Positions 49,785-58,191 of a DNA stretch of 64,000 bases are shown here, in pieces. Under the pieces are notes generated by a model. That model did not search any database. It worked only from the letters and a program-made list of their open reading frames with translations, and was not told where the DNA came from. The DNA comes from JAEWSN01 sp942493335. GTDB taxonomy: Bacteria; Bacillota; Clostridia; DSM-8532. The translations under genes and the position numbers were made by a program. Position 1 is the first letter of the stretch. Each line of letters opens with the position of its first letter. Location of the stretch: the NCBI GenBank assembly GCA_942493335.1, contig OW818693.1, positions 4,216,001-4,280,000 of the forward strand, given 5' to 3'.

Positions 49785-50462
49785 TCAGCCGTTTCGTTTG
49801 GCCCGACCCACCCGGATCCATTCCGGCGCATACGCGGAAGTGCAGCCCTTCGACACCTTCATGTCGCTATATACGCCAAGCCTTTCACCGATCGCAAGGC
49901 AGCGTTCGGTCCAGGCATCATGCATAATGCCGATTTTGCATAGGCAATGATTCATGGCCCATTGCTTGTTTGGCGGAGCGGAAACAAGATTTGACTCGAC
50001 CTCGCTCACGAGAAGGGCGAGAGCGTTCTCTGCAAGTGTGTGCTGCTCCACGAAATGAATTGCCAGATTCCATCCTGCACGGCCACGAAGATCCTCGTCG
50101 CTCATGCGCCAGGTGTTCATGAATCCGGTCGCGAATTTGCTTTCTCCCAGGACGCCAAACGTAAGCTCGTCAACCAGAGCGGGCAGATAGGCTTCGGCCA
50201 GAAGAGCGTCGAAATCCTCTTCCGTGATCGCATTCGGATCCAGCAGCATTGCCCCGAGGATCATGGCGTCGTAATTCTTGCTGTTCCAAAGTTTCACAGC
50301 AAGTGCATGATCCCGTCTGATCAGCTTCGCAAGGGCACGCAGGGGGCCGAGCAGGATGCCGAACTGTTCTCCGGTCACGCCATGCTTCCGGTTGAATGCG
50401 ATGCGTTTTCCATCCGAAAGCGATGACAAATGGTGCATGACATTCTCGTATGAATACTCCAT
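49785..50462 (-). CDS. DNA alkylation repair protein (AlkD-like HEAT family)
   Basis: 225 residues composed of helical repeats, with the family segments VTGEQFGILLGPLRALAKLI, DHALAVKLWNSKNYDAMILG and LRGRAGWNLAIHFVEQHTL. Homologues recognise alkylated DNA bases; some have no glycosylase activity. The ATG at 50462 follows AAAGGGG; upstream ATGs at 50468 and 50480 are too close to or precede it. It is convergent with the PAP2 gene and lies downstream of the S-layer gene. Confidence 0.88.
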   Translation of the reverse strand: MEYSYENVMHHLSSLSDGKRIAFNRKHGVTGEQFGILLGPLRALAKLIRRDHALAVKLWNSKNYDAMILGAMLLDPNAITEEDFDALLAEAYLPALVDELTFGVLGESKFATGFMNTWRMSDEDLRGRAGWNLAIHFVEQHTLAENALALLVSEVESNLVSAPPNKQWAMNHCLCKIGIMHDAWTERCLAIGERLGVYSDMKVSKGCTSAYAPEWIRVGRAKRNG

Positions 50463-50480
50463 GTGCATCCCCTTTCGCAT

Positions 50481-50592
50481 GAAAGTGCCAATCGTATGTG
50501 GTATGTGTCAATCAAGCGCGGTATGCGCCAATCTGGTGCGAGCCGTGTGCGTCAATCAAGCGCAAGCCTTGTGTGTCAATCAAGCGAGAGCC
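50481..50592. repeat. 20-24-bp tandem repeat overlapping a gene end
   Basis: Five degenerate units (50481-50500, 50501-50520, 50521-50544, 50545-50568, 50569-50592) share GTGTCAATCAAGCG. The last unit includes the final codons and stop of the SLH gene (stop 50576-50578), so the array looks like outward duplication of that gene's end. Confidence 0.9.
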
Positions 50593-52036
50593 GTGCCAGA
50601 ATGACCGCCAGCTGTGCCCGGGTCGCCGAACCCTTCGGATTGAAGGTGCCTTTTGCATCGACGCCATTGATGATGCCGGCTTCCGCCATGGCAACCACGT
50701 CAGGCTGAAAGGCGGGGCGTACAAGGGCCAGGTCCGGTATGGCAATGGAACGGACTGCTGTTGTCGAGTCGATGGAATGATGGAGGAGGTAGGCCATTTC
50801 TTCACGGGTCGCGATCCGGGTTTCCCAGGACGAACCGAATTCGTTTCCCTGAAGGATCCCGTACATTCTGCAATAATCCACATAGGCGCGGTACCACGGT
50901 TGGCGCTGCTCGGAATAGGCGTCGACGAATTCCGACAGAATGTCTTCGTGTCCCTGTGCCCGGGCGTGGGTTCGGGCTGCCACCGCTGCAATCTGTGACA
51001 GTGTGACGGTTCCGAATGGATTGAACAAGCCGTTTGATCCGACCATCAGACCCTTTGCACTGACCTGGCGAACAGCATCCGTATACCATTGACCGGTAGG
51101 TATGTCCGTGAACGTTACAGACGCCACGTTCGTCTGAAGAGACGGTTGCGTGACGTTCGCGGGCTCTGTAGAAACGGTCGCCGGAACGGCGCCCTTCACC
51201 CATTTGTAGGTATAAGGTGCATAGGAATCGTATTGGCGGCCTTCCTGCAGCATCTTTTCATGGGAGTTCGCCAAATATTCGACGCGGGTGGATGCGTCCT
51301 GGTACCCGATGCTGTCATTGTACGTGGGATCGAATTCATACCAGACGCCATCGACCCGGACACCGACCCATGCGTGGGCCACCCCATCCGAACTTCCGGC
51401 GATGGGATACGCTTCCATGTTTCCCGCGAGCAGCAGCATGACGGCGAGTTGGGCATAAGCTTGGCATACGCCGGTATTCTGCGTGATGAAGGGATAGACG
51501 GAGTAGATGCTGTATGTCTGATCATATTCGAAGGTACGGACCATAAAGTCGTTGACCGCCAGCAGCTTGTCCAGATCAGTCATGTCCGGCTTGAAAAGCT
51601 CGCCCGCAGCTTGGTTCACGTAAGTGTGGACTGCAGCCCTTTCCGCAGTTGAGTCGAAATAGGAGGGTGTGATCGTCAAAATGTATCCGGTGTTCTGGTT
51701 TCCGGTCCAACTATATGAGAATTGCCTGGCGGAGAGCGCCAGCATCAGGTTGTATCCGTTGTTCTTGAAAAGCAGGTCGGTTACGGTGTTCGGATCCTGG
51801 CCGATGCTGTAAACAAACGTGTCCGGGTAATCGGCGGTATCACGGATGAAGATCTCCATGGCATTGTCGACGGTGAGTTTTGTGTACGCGGGAGCACTGG
51901 TTGCGGCGAAAACAAGCGTCGGCGAGAGCAGGGAGAGCACGAGGACGAGGGGCAGCAACCGCACGAGGACTAGAGGCAACAAGCGCTGACGGAAAAGGTT
52001 GCTGGCGCGAGGACGGCTCAGAGCGGGATTCGGCAT
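50576..52036 (-). CDS. Transglutaminase-like protein with three S-layer homology domains
   Basis: 486 residues, exported. A signal peptide (residues 1 to about 44, cut after VFA) is followed by a transglutaminase-like domain with catalytic triad Cys (NTGVCQAYAQLA), His (VAHAWVGV) and Asp (WYEFDPTYND), then three SLH repeats (VTFTDIPTGQWYTDAVRQV, ILSEFVDAYSEQRQPWYRAY, and IPDLALVRPAFQPDVVAMAE with NPKGSATRAQLAVILARL). It is likely anchored to the cell wall and may cross-link or cleave proteins. The signal peptide contains an 8-residue duplication (LLPLVLVR/LLPLVLVL). AGGAAAGGA precedes the start. Confidence 0.88.
   Translation of the reverse strand: MPNPALSRPRASNLFRQRLLPLVLVRLLPLVLVLSLLSPTLVFAATSAPAYTKLTVDNAMEIFIRDTADYPDTFVYSIGQDPNTVTDLLFKNNGYNLMLALSARQFSYSWTGNQNTGYILTITPSYFDSTAERAAVHTYVNQAAGELFKPDMTDLDKLLAVNDFMVRTFEYDQTYSIYSVYPFITQNTGVCQAYAQLAVMLLLAGNMEAYPIAGSSDGVAHAWVGVRVDGVWYEFDPTYNDSIGYQDASTRVEYLANSHEKMLQEGRQYDSYAPYTYKWVKGAVPATVSTEPANVTQPSLQTNVASVTFTDIPTGQWYTDAVRQVSAKGLMVGSNGLFNPFGTVTLSQIAAVAARTHARAQGHEDILSEFVDAYSEQRQPWYRAYVDYCRMYGILQGNEFGSSWETRIATREEMAYLLHHSIDSTTAVRSIAIPDLALVRPAFQPDVVAMAEAGIINGVDAKGTFNPKGSATRAQLAVILARLSLD
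51937..51984. repeat. 24-bp in-frame duplication in a signal peptide
   Basis: Two 24-bp units, GCACGAGGAC...CAACC at 51937-51960 and GCACGAGGAC...CAAGC at 51961-51984, encode LLPLVLVL and LLPLVLVR in the hydrophobic core of the signal peptide. Confidence 0.9.
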
Positions 52037-52157
52037 GATTCATCCTTTCCTGGGCAGGGCAACACAAATGGAGGGCTCTGCATTCATTGTAACAAGCGGC
52101 AGTCCCGGATACAATGAGCGGAAAGTCCTGTTTATTGCAGGCCCAGTGGAAGGGCAG

Positions 52158-52616
52158 TCATTCGATCGCAATATTGAGGTCCAGCGGTAACCCGTCCGCG
52201 ATGAGTTGAACGCAAAGAACCTGCTTCATTCCCATGTTCACAGTGACATTATTGCCGCATAACATGGTGGGCGTGGAAATGTCGATCAGCACGCCGCTAT
52301 TGGAAAAGATGGTGGAAGCATTAGCGGCGAGCATGTTTGTCAGTTCGGACAAAGCACTTTTGGACATGTCGTCCAGTTCCGGAACAGGAATGCCCATCAT
52401 CATTGTGGAAGCGATTTTCATCGCATCACTGGTTTCAAGGTTATATACAATGTTTCCTTTGACGGCCCCGACGATACCCACGATGATGATGACACCCGAG
52501 CATGTGATTTCCTGGGGCTTGACTCCCAGCGCCCCTTTTTTGATGTCGGTAAAACCCAACATGGGCATGATGAGTGAGAAGGCTTCCACAAAGGGATTCA
52601 CATTCTTCACATCCAT
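52158..52616 (-). CDS. CheX-type chemotaxis phosphatase-like protein
   Basis: 152 residues. The CheC/CheX active-site pattern S/D-x3-E-x2-N is S87-x3-E91-x2-N94 (SALSELTNMLAANAS). KNVNPFVEAFSLIMPMLGF at the start and the mid SGVIIIVGIVGAVKGNIVYN are typical of CheX. Such proteins dephosphorylate CheY-like receivers. It is the second gene of a pair with REC-CheX and overlaps it by ten bases. No flagellar or chemotaxis genes are in the window, so its target is unclear. Confidence 0.88.
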   Translation of the reverse strand: MDVKNVNPFVEAFSLIMPMLGFTDIKKGALGVKPQEITCSGVIIIVGIVGAVKGNIVYNLETSDAMKIASTMMMGIPVPELDDMSKSALSELTNMLAANASTIFSNSGVLIDISTPTMLCGNNVTVNMGMKQVLCVQLIADGLPLDLNIAIE

Positions 52617-53470
52617 TTTTCTTCCCCCCGTTTGAAGCCGGCGTTCATAAGAATTTCTCCGTAGTTGGTTGTGGCGACGGAGGTTATCGTATCGAAATCA
52701 GGATGCGATATGAGCATATTATCGCCCCGCATCACCGAAGGAGGCGCCAACCTGAGGCCCAGCGCCTTGTTCTGCCTGTTCAGGGCGGAACAGGCATTCC
52801 CCGCCACAATGTTTGTAAACTCCGCAAGTGCCGCCGCTATCTCTTCGGGGTTCTTGGGTTCTCTCCGCAGGATGGCGGTCACGAATCCCGCAGCTGTCTC
52901 CATGCTCAGATCCAGCAGCAGCCTGCCGGAAAATTGTCCGATGATGCTGATGATGATCGTCATCCCCCTCGATTGGAAGGTATCCCCGAAAGTGATGTCG
53001 TCCTGATAGGTGAGCAGTGTTTTCGTCATGCGGTTCATGCCATCCAGCAAGGCCTCCTTGATCGCCGCGGCATAGGACTGCTGCAGTTCCAGGAACATTT
53101 CATCATGTGATGTGACACGTCGGATCGCGTTTATGAGCACGTCCTCGTCCACCGGTTTTTGGACATAGGCGGACACATGGTTGTCTCGGGCTGCTTTGAC
53201 AATTTCATCGTCCATCATTGAACTGATTACGATGACCCGGATGGTCCGGTCGATTTCATGAATGGCTCGTGTGCATTCAAGCCCGTCGGTGCCGGGCAGG
53301 GTCATGTCCATTGTGACAAGTGCAGGCCGCACCTCTTGGATCACAGCTTTCACTTCGTCCAGTGTTCCCGCCTCGCCGACAACCTCATACCCGTTTTGTT
53401 CGAGAATGCCTCGAATGACCGCGATGGAAAAGGGGGAATCATCCACAACCACAATCCTGAGTCCTGACAT
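52607..53470 (-). CDS. Response regulator fused to a CheX-like domain
   Basis: 287 residues. The receiver (about 1-120) has RIVVVDDSPFS, phosphoacceptor Asp55 in LVTMDMTLPG, the VISSMMD segment and YVQKPVD. The C-terminal 160 residues are a CheC/CheX fold retaining ALAEFTNIVAGNACS with the Glu and Asn of the active site. A receiver tethered to a receiver phosphatase could reset itself or a partner. The ATG at 53470 is preferred over the GTG at 53479 because AAAGGA lies 10 bases before it. Operon with the CheX protein. Confidence 0.88.
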   Translation of the reverse strand: MSGLRIVVVDDSPFSIAVIRGILEQNGYEVVGEAGTLDEVKAVIQEVRPALVTMDMTLPGTDGLECTRAIHEIDRTIRVIVISSMMDDEIVKAARDNHVSAYVQKPVDEDVLINAIRRVTSHDEMFLELQQSYAAAIKEALLDGMNRMTKTLLTYQDDITFGDTFQSRGMTIIISIIGQFSGRLLLDLSMETAAGFVTAILRREPKNPEEIAAALAEFTNIVAGNACSALNRQNKALGLRLAPPSVMRGDNMLISHPDFDTITSVATTNYGEILMNAGFKRGEEKWM

Positions 53471-53585
53471 ATCAGTCACGTCCTTTACTTGCCTGCTTGC
53501 TGCAGGACATTTTACTGCCTCGCGTGTACGAGATAATCATTCTTACCAACAAAAGACAGGAAACACCATGAGCATTGGAATTTCC

Positions 53586-53685
53586 CGTGAATTGAAACAC
53601 GGAGGCGAATGCCATGCCCCCGCGCATTGATCACGTAGACGAATGCCATACTCCGCGCATTGAAACACGGAGACGAATGCCATAC
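53586..53685. repeat. 33-35-bp degenerate tandem repeat, three copies
   Basis: Units containing ATTGAAACACGGAGRCGAATG+CCAT begin at 53586, 53621 and 53654; the middle one has ATTGATCACGTAGACGAATG. The array lies just before the Nudix gene. Confidence 0.9.
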
Positions 53686-53734
53686 AATGGACGACAGGGT
53701 GTCCGGAAACGGGTACAAGTGAGGAGTGCGAAAG

Positions 53735-54214
53735 ATGCAACAGCAGGAACAATCAACCGAAACGACGGCGACACTGCCTAAACGCATTCGGAATTCCGCC
53801 AAGGCAATGATTCTTCGGGATGATTGCCTGTTGGTTTCAAAGATTGTGGATGAAGGTGGATTCTACTATGTCCTGCCCGGCGGCGGCCAGGAACCGGATG
53901 AAATCCTTTCGGACACAGTCGTTCGCGAATGTGCGGAGGAACTGGGCGTCTGCGTGGAGGCAGGTCCGATCCGCTTCATCATCGAACGGACGCAGGGTGA
54001 GAAATTCCATCGGGTTGATTTTGTGTTTGAATGCCGCGATACGGGCAGGAAGTCGGACGTCGAGCCAGAACTGGACAAGCGGCATGCCGGATACGAGTGG
54101 CTGCCTGTGCGCACGCTTGAGGAACAACCCTTCTTTCCGCTTCGTCTGCGGACGGCGATCCGATGCTTCTGCGCGGGGGAATCGATGGCGATATACCTGG
54201 GACACGATGACTGA
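53735..54214 (+). CDS. Nudix hydrolase
   Basis: 159 residues. Nudix box from GGGQEPDEILSDTVVR to ECAEELGV, all catalytic residues present. KRIRNSAKAMILRDDCLLVS is the usual first strand. WLPVRTLEEQPFFPLRLR closes the domain. The start at 53735 follows GAGGAG eight bases upstream; a GTG at 53726 is possible. The substrate is unknown. It converges with the nucleotidyltransferase gene. Confidence 0.9.
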   Translation: MQQQEQSTETTATLPKRIRNSAKAMILRDDCLLVSKIVDEGGFYYVLPGGGQEPDEILSDTVVRECAEELGVCVEAGPIRFIIERTQGEKFHRVDFVFECRDTGRKSDVEPELDKRHAGYEWLPVRTLEEQPFFPLRLRTAIRCFCAGESMAIYLGHDD

Positions 54215-54294
54215 ATGGCAATGGACAAGTACGCACAGGACGATAGGCCTGCGCCATGGATGCTTGGTCAGATGGAGTGGAATAATCCGAGGAA

Positions 54295-55158
54295 TTATCT
54301 GCCAACGGCCGGATGGGCATCCAACCACACCATGATTTCCTGAAAGGCTTTCGATGGAAAGTGGAATCCCTGCGAATCCGCAACTGAAGACGCAACTTCG
54401 GAGAACAAGGCGCAAGTATTTCTCAGCGCCTGTTCCATTCCTGCCGGGTCCCATGGAGCGGCAAGGTCATCGAGCCGTCTCTGTCGATCCGGATCCAACC
54501 ATATCGCCAAGTGGCGACCCTCGTAGAAGGTACGCCATTCCGCACCATGACGGGCATGTGCCTCCCATTCAAGCAATGTCAGCAAATGGCGCATCAGATA
54601 ACCGCTGAGGCATCGCTGGGCAGTCCATTTCTCCCCTCGCAGAAGTTTTTTGGCAGCCCAGAGCACATGGAATCCGAAATCCTGTACGACATTCCGATAC
54701 GCCGCTTCGGTCGGGAAGGTGAACGGACCGGGTGCATGAACTAAGCTTCTCAGAAGAGCGCCGAAGTCGTCCTTGTCGATCAGGACATCGACACCGGCGG
54801 CACAGATTTCCCGCAGGATCGGGAACGCTTCCGAGGTTTCTGCGAGCAGGGCGGCGTCCGCCAGAACGAAATCAGCATCCAGCCCGCCGGAGAAGACGGC
54901 CCGTCGTTCCCGATGGTTTGCCTCGGGGACAGCCTCGGAAAAGGAGAGCCAGGACTGATCGATTGCGGAAAGCCAATCTTCTTCGAGAAAGTAGGGCGTG
55001 CAATCTGTCGAGACGATCAGGAGATCGAGATCCGAGAATTCATCGGCAAATTCCGCTTTTCCGGATTGGGAGCCAATGAGGGCGAGGCAGCGAATGTCCG
55101 GCCTGGCCTCGCAATAAGTTCGAATTTTTGAGAGCAGCGTCCGGTGTGCTTCCGTCAT
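54295..55158 (-). CDS. Aminoglycoside 6-adenylyltransferase-like nucleotidyltransferase
   Basis: 287 residues. Nucleotidyltransferase site ALIGSQSGKAEFADEFSDLD (GS followed by DxD), then LEWEAHARHG and a C-terminal helical domain, as in AadE/ANT(6) proteins that adenylate streptomycin. Resistance is not proven by similarity; chromosomal members often act on other small molecules. AAAGGAG precedes the ATG. A perfect hairpin CCATTTTT/AAAAATGG (55192-55210) lies 34 bases upstream in the divergent promoter area. Confidence 0.8.
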   Translation of the reverse strand: MTEAHRTLLSKIRTYCEARPDIRCLALIGSQSGKAEFADEFSDLDLLIVSTDCTPYFLEEDWLSAIDQSWLSFSEAVPEANHRERRAVFSGGLDADFVLADAALLAETSEAFPILREICAAGVDVLIDKDDFGALLRSLVHAPGPFTFPTEAAYRNVVQDFGFHVLWAAKKLLRGEKWTAQRCLSGYLMRHLLTLLEWEAHARHGAEWRTFYEGRHLAIWLDPDRQRRLDDLAAPWDPAGMEQALRNTCALFSEVASSVADSQGFHFPSKAFQEIMVWLDAHPAVGR

Positions 55159-55291
55159 TGGATTCTCCTTTATGTTATGATGATTTCATGCCCATTTTTC
55201 GGAAAAATGGTTGCATTTTCAATGGTAGCCTTCATTTCCCGTCAGGGCAAGAGTCGTGGAATATCCGCCGGGCGGATTGGGAGAACAAGAA

Positions 55292-56518
55292 ATGACGATG
55301 AAAACCCGAAAGTCCTTCACTCAAATGAAAACGGTCCGTTGGGCAGCGCTTGCCGCTGTGATGATCTTTGTGCTGCTGGTATGGGCCTGGATTTCGAATG
55401 CCGGTCAGGACAAGGCTGCTGCCGGAGATGCGGCTGTTTCGGCGAATCCATCCGAGAGCATTGCAGCGGCGATCAAGTCCGACGCGTCCGACGCGACATC
55501 GGATACTTCTGTCACAGCATCGACAGCAGCGGGTCTGAGTTCCGATGCTGCTCCGGTTCCCGTGACGGAAGCCCAGCGAAAAGCGGTGCTGGAGCTGGTT
55601 GGCGTTGTGTATTCCATTGATTCGGATCTGGTGGTGGAGGTCGAGGGCGGCGAAAAAGTGGAGGGGGCTTCCTGTTTCGGAGTATGGATCGGCAGCCCGA
55701 ATGAGAACACCACGACAACTATGGAACGGTTTGCGGTGAATCTCGAAACCAACACGGTGTATCTGCTGGATCGCGTTTCCGGAACCTACGGACAGGTTGC
55801 CATGGTTCCCTTCAAGAAGGAAGTCGACAAGGCGCTGGAGACGATTTTGTCTTCGCCGAAGGCTTCCTCAAACACCAATGACTACCTGAAAGCGCACCCG
55901 ACGGAAGTCCGGAAGGTTGTGGACCTTGGCGATGAAGTCCTGCCCTATCTGATATCTTTCCACGACAATGGAGATCGCGGTCTGCGGGGCGCAATCGCAC
56001 TTTCACTATGCCAACAGATTCATCCGGGGTTGAATGTTGTATCGACGGATTCTCCGAATGGACGGTTCCGCCTCGAGACCTACGGCGTGAATCTCGACAT
56101 TACCGCAGCCGGGCTATATCCGGCCAATGGCATTCGTTTGATCGATACGGAGAAGAGCAAGGTCGTCTGGTCGATGTCGCCGGGCTATTATCGCACGGGG
56201 TTTTGGTGGTCGTCTGACAGCCGGCATGCCGCGATCTATTATGAAGCCAGAACCTATGGAACAACGGCCATCCTTGATACGGAAACGATGGAAGTGACCG
56301 AGCTTCCCGCCATCGCGGAGCTTCAGAAGCAGACGAAAACGGACATCACGGAACGGGATGTCCGTCCGGATCCGTATTTTGAAGCTGCCGGATGGAAGGA
56401 CGACCGCTGGGTGGAGATCGGATTTCAATGGACCGGACAGACAACGGAGAACGTGAGCGGCCGGTTCCTGTTTGATGTGATCGACAAGGGTGTGAAGGGA
56501 TTTGAGCTGTCGGAGTGA
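55292..56518 (+). CDS. Hypothetical membrane-anchored extracytoplasmic protein
   Basis: 408 residues, not recognised. A signal-anchor (residues 14-33, RWAALAAVMIFVLLVWAWIS) is followed by an Ala/Ser/Asp-rich linker (about 34-85) and an extracellular domain. VEVEGGEKVEGASCFGVWIGSP and FAVNLETNTVYLLDRVSGTY recall beta-propeller-like strands; LPYLISFHDNGDRGLRGAIAL looks like an alpha segment. The beta half (RLIDTEKSKVVWSMSP, HAAIYYEARTYGTTAILDTE) may be a sensor or scaffold. GGGAG precedes 55292; ATG 55298 is possible. Confidence 0.7.
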   Translation: MTMKTRKSFTQMKTVRWAALAAVMIFVLLVWAWISNAGQDKAAAGDAAVSANPSESIAAAIKSDASDATSDTSVTASTAAGLSSDAAPVPVTEAQRKAVLELVGVVYSIDSDLVVEVEGGEKVEGASCFGVWIGSPNENTTTTMERFAVNLETNTVYLLDRVSGTYGQVAMVPFKKEVDKALETILSSPKASSNTNDYLKAHPTEVRKVVDLGDEVLPYLISFHDNGDRGLRGAIALSLCQQIHPGLNVVSTDSPNGRFRLETYGVNLDITAAGLYPANGIRLIDTEKSKVVWSMSPGYYRTGFWWSSDSRHAAIYYEARTYGTTAILDTETMEVTELPAIAELQKQTKTDITERDVRPDPYFEAAGWKDDRWVEIGFQWTGQTTENVSGRFLFDVIDKGVKGFELSE

Positions 56519-56526
56519 CGGGAGAT

Positions 56527-56547
56527 TGGGGTCAGGCACCATGAACA
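56527..56547. repeat. Dispersed repeat copy TGGGGTCAGG..CATGAA
   Basis: TGGGGTCAGGCACCATGAAC is nearly identical to 61864-61884 (TGGGGTCAGGAGCCATGAAT). Both follow immediately outside genes. They may be ends of a lost mobile element. Confidence 0.5.
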
Positions 56548-56588
56548 AAGTGTGAATGTCGTGGAGCGCCTGTTGAATTGGGCAAAAG

Positions 56589-56627
56589 GGAGCCAGATCT
56601 CTGGAAAGCATCCAGGAGCCTGGCTCC
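56589..56627. repeat. Long GC inverted repeat
   Basis: GGAGCCAG/CTGGCTCC (8 bp) encloses CTGGA/TCCAG. With the repeat at 56527 it marks the gap between the hypothetical gene and the GNAT gene. It may also terminate transcription, but no T-run follows. Confidence 0.6.
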
Positions 56628-56652
56628 GTGCTGTTAGCCGCAGATGCACTGT

Positions 56653-57522
56653 TTACCGGTACACCATCTCCACCAAATTGAAGGAAAGCTTGTACCCCAT
56701 ATCCAGATATAGCTTCAATGCCGGCAGATTGGTGCCCATGACCGAGAGCGTGGCCACGGAACGGCCGCGTTCCCGCAAGGCCTCAAAGGCCGTTTCGATG
56801 AGTGCGCGGGCCACGTTCTTTCTGCGAAACGCCGGCACGACGAAGATGTTCTCCGTGGCACCCCGTTCTTCGCCCATGTCCCAGATCGAGACGGAACCGA
56901 CAACCTCGTTCCCACAACGGGCAAGATAGCACCGGAACGTCGGATTCCCGCTGCGGAAGCGCATCTCCGCCTCGCTGTCGGGAACCTTGCTTGCGATCAG
57001 GTCGGCACGGATGTATGCCGTGATACCGGCATCATCGGTCACCAGCGGATCGATGCGCACGCCCTCGGGCAATGCGTATTGAACAGCCGGCCGGCTCAGA
57101 TCATATGCCAGCACCGGGATGAGATTCTCCAGGGAGGCGCCTTTGGAAAGGTGGAAAGCCATCCCCGTCAGATCGGACGATTCGGTGCAGATCCGCAGAA
57201 TCAGGTTCGTTTCCGGGTGTTCGGCCCGTACAGAGCGGTAGCGGGCCAATACTACATCCAGCAGGTGACTCCGTGCTTCCTCGAATGCCTGTGGTGCGGT
57301 ATCCGGCCGGATCGACAGACTCAACTCCGCCTTGCGGAGTCCTCTCGGATCGCCAAGCGTCGGCAGGATGAAGAAACCGACACCAAGCAGCGTATCACCG
57401 TCATACGCACAGTAGGCGTTTTCCGGCTTGAATCCGCCATGCCAGCGCAACTGCAGGCCGGCAAAACCGTCGAATGCATCAACCGCGGGCAGGTCGTCCT
57501 GGTGGAATGGGCGGATGGTCAT
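56653..57522 (-). CDS. GNAT family N-acetyltransferase, two-domain
   Basis: 289 residues. The C-terminal GNAT domain is clear: GNEVVGSVSIWDMG, then ATENIFVVPAFRRKNVARAL (acetyl-CoA loop with R-x-x-x-A) and LPALKLYLDMGYKLSFN. The N-terminal half (MTIRPFHQDDLPAVDAFDGF, CAYDGDTLLGVGFFIL) is a second, degenerate GNAT unit. The substrate is unknown. AAGGAGG lies before the ATG. The frame is open for 57 more codons upstream but these lack a ribosome site. Confidence 0.88.
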   Translation of the reverse strand: MTIRPFHQDDLPAVDAFDGFAGLQLRWHGGFKPENAYCAYDGDTLLGVGFFILPTLGDPRGLRKAELSLSIRPDTAPQAFEEARSHLLDVVLARYRSVRAEHPETNLILRICTESSDLTGMAFHLSKGASLENLIPVLAYDLSRPAVQYALPEGVRIDPLVTDDAGITAYIRADLIASKVPDSEAEMRFRSGNPTFRCYLARCGNEVVGSVSIWDMGEERGATENIFVVPAFRRKNVARALIETAFEALRERGRSVATLSVMGTNLPALKLYLDMGYKLSFNLVEMVYR

Positions 57523-57755
57523 GTAAAGCCTCCTTGCGTATCGATTTGTGTGGGTTTTCTGCGCCACAACCACTGTCGAAGCCGGAAATACGGCCATGGC
57601 GGATTGGGAGCGGATCCTCATATTGCCATCATCGCATAACCGGCAAAGAAAAACATGTCCGAGAATGGTTTTCCGGGGCTTCATCCGGAACAAGATATGG
57701 TATCTTCAGATGAGTATTAATTCGCATTGGTATCGTTTTACAGGAGATCGAGACA

Positions 57756-58166
57756 ATGAAAGAACTGGAAGTTGTTGCAGGCATCATCCTCCATGGCGGA
57801 AAAATCCTCTGCGCACAGAGAGACCAAAGCCAATATGCGTATATGTCCTACAAGTTCGAATTCCCGGGAGGGAAAGTCGAACCCTCCGAAGGCCTGGTGG
57901 AAGCGCTGAAACGTGAGCTTCACGAAGAGCTGGAGCTCCTGGTGGATGTTGTCGATGAAACTCCCTATCTGACTGTTCACCACACATATCCGGATTTCAT
58001 CATTCACATGCATGCCTTCCGCTGCACGGTTCCGTCGCTGGCATACAAGCTGCATGACCATGTCGATGCAAGACTGTTGCCTGTTTCGGAGTTGTTGCAG
58101 CTTGACTGGGCACCGGCGGATGTTCCGATTGTTCAAAAATTGATTGAACAGGAGAACTACCAGTGA
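57756..58166 (+). CDS. MutT-type Nudix pyrophosphohydrolase
   Basis: 136 residues. KELEVVAGIILHGGKILCAQ and the box GGKVEPSEGLVEALKR plus ELHEELEL match the 8-oxo-dGTPase/CTP pyrophosphohydrolase subgroup (MutT, NudG). Such enzymes remove damaged or excess nucleotides. The ATG is preceded by GGAGATCGAGAC. It is divergent from the GNAT gene. Third Nudix gene of the window. Confidence 0.9.
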   Translation: MKELEVVAGIILHGGKILCAQRDQSQYAYMSYKFEFPGGKVEPSEGLVEALKRELHEELELLVDVVDETPYLTVHHTYPDFIIHMHAFRCTVPSLAYKLHDHVDARLLPVSELLQLDWAPADVPIVQKLIEQENYQ

Positions 58167-58191
58167 AAGTCGACGACACCCAAAGGTTGAA

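Noticed and set aside
54295..55158. Assigning streptomycin resistance to the nucleotidyltransferase
   Set aside because: Only family-level motifs are visible; function as a resistance enzyme is not supported.
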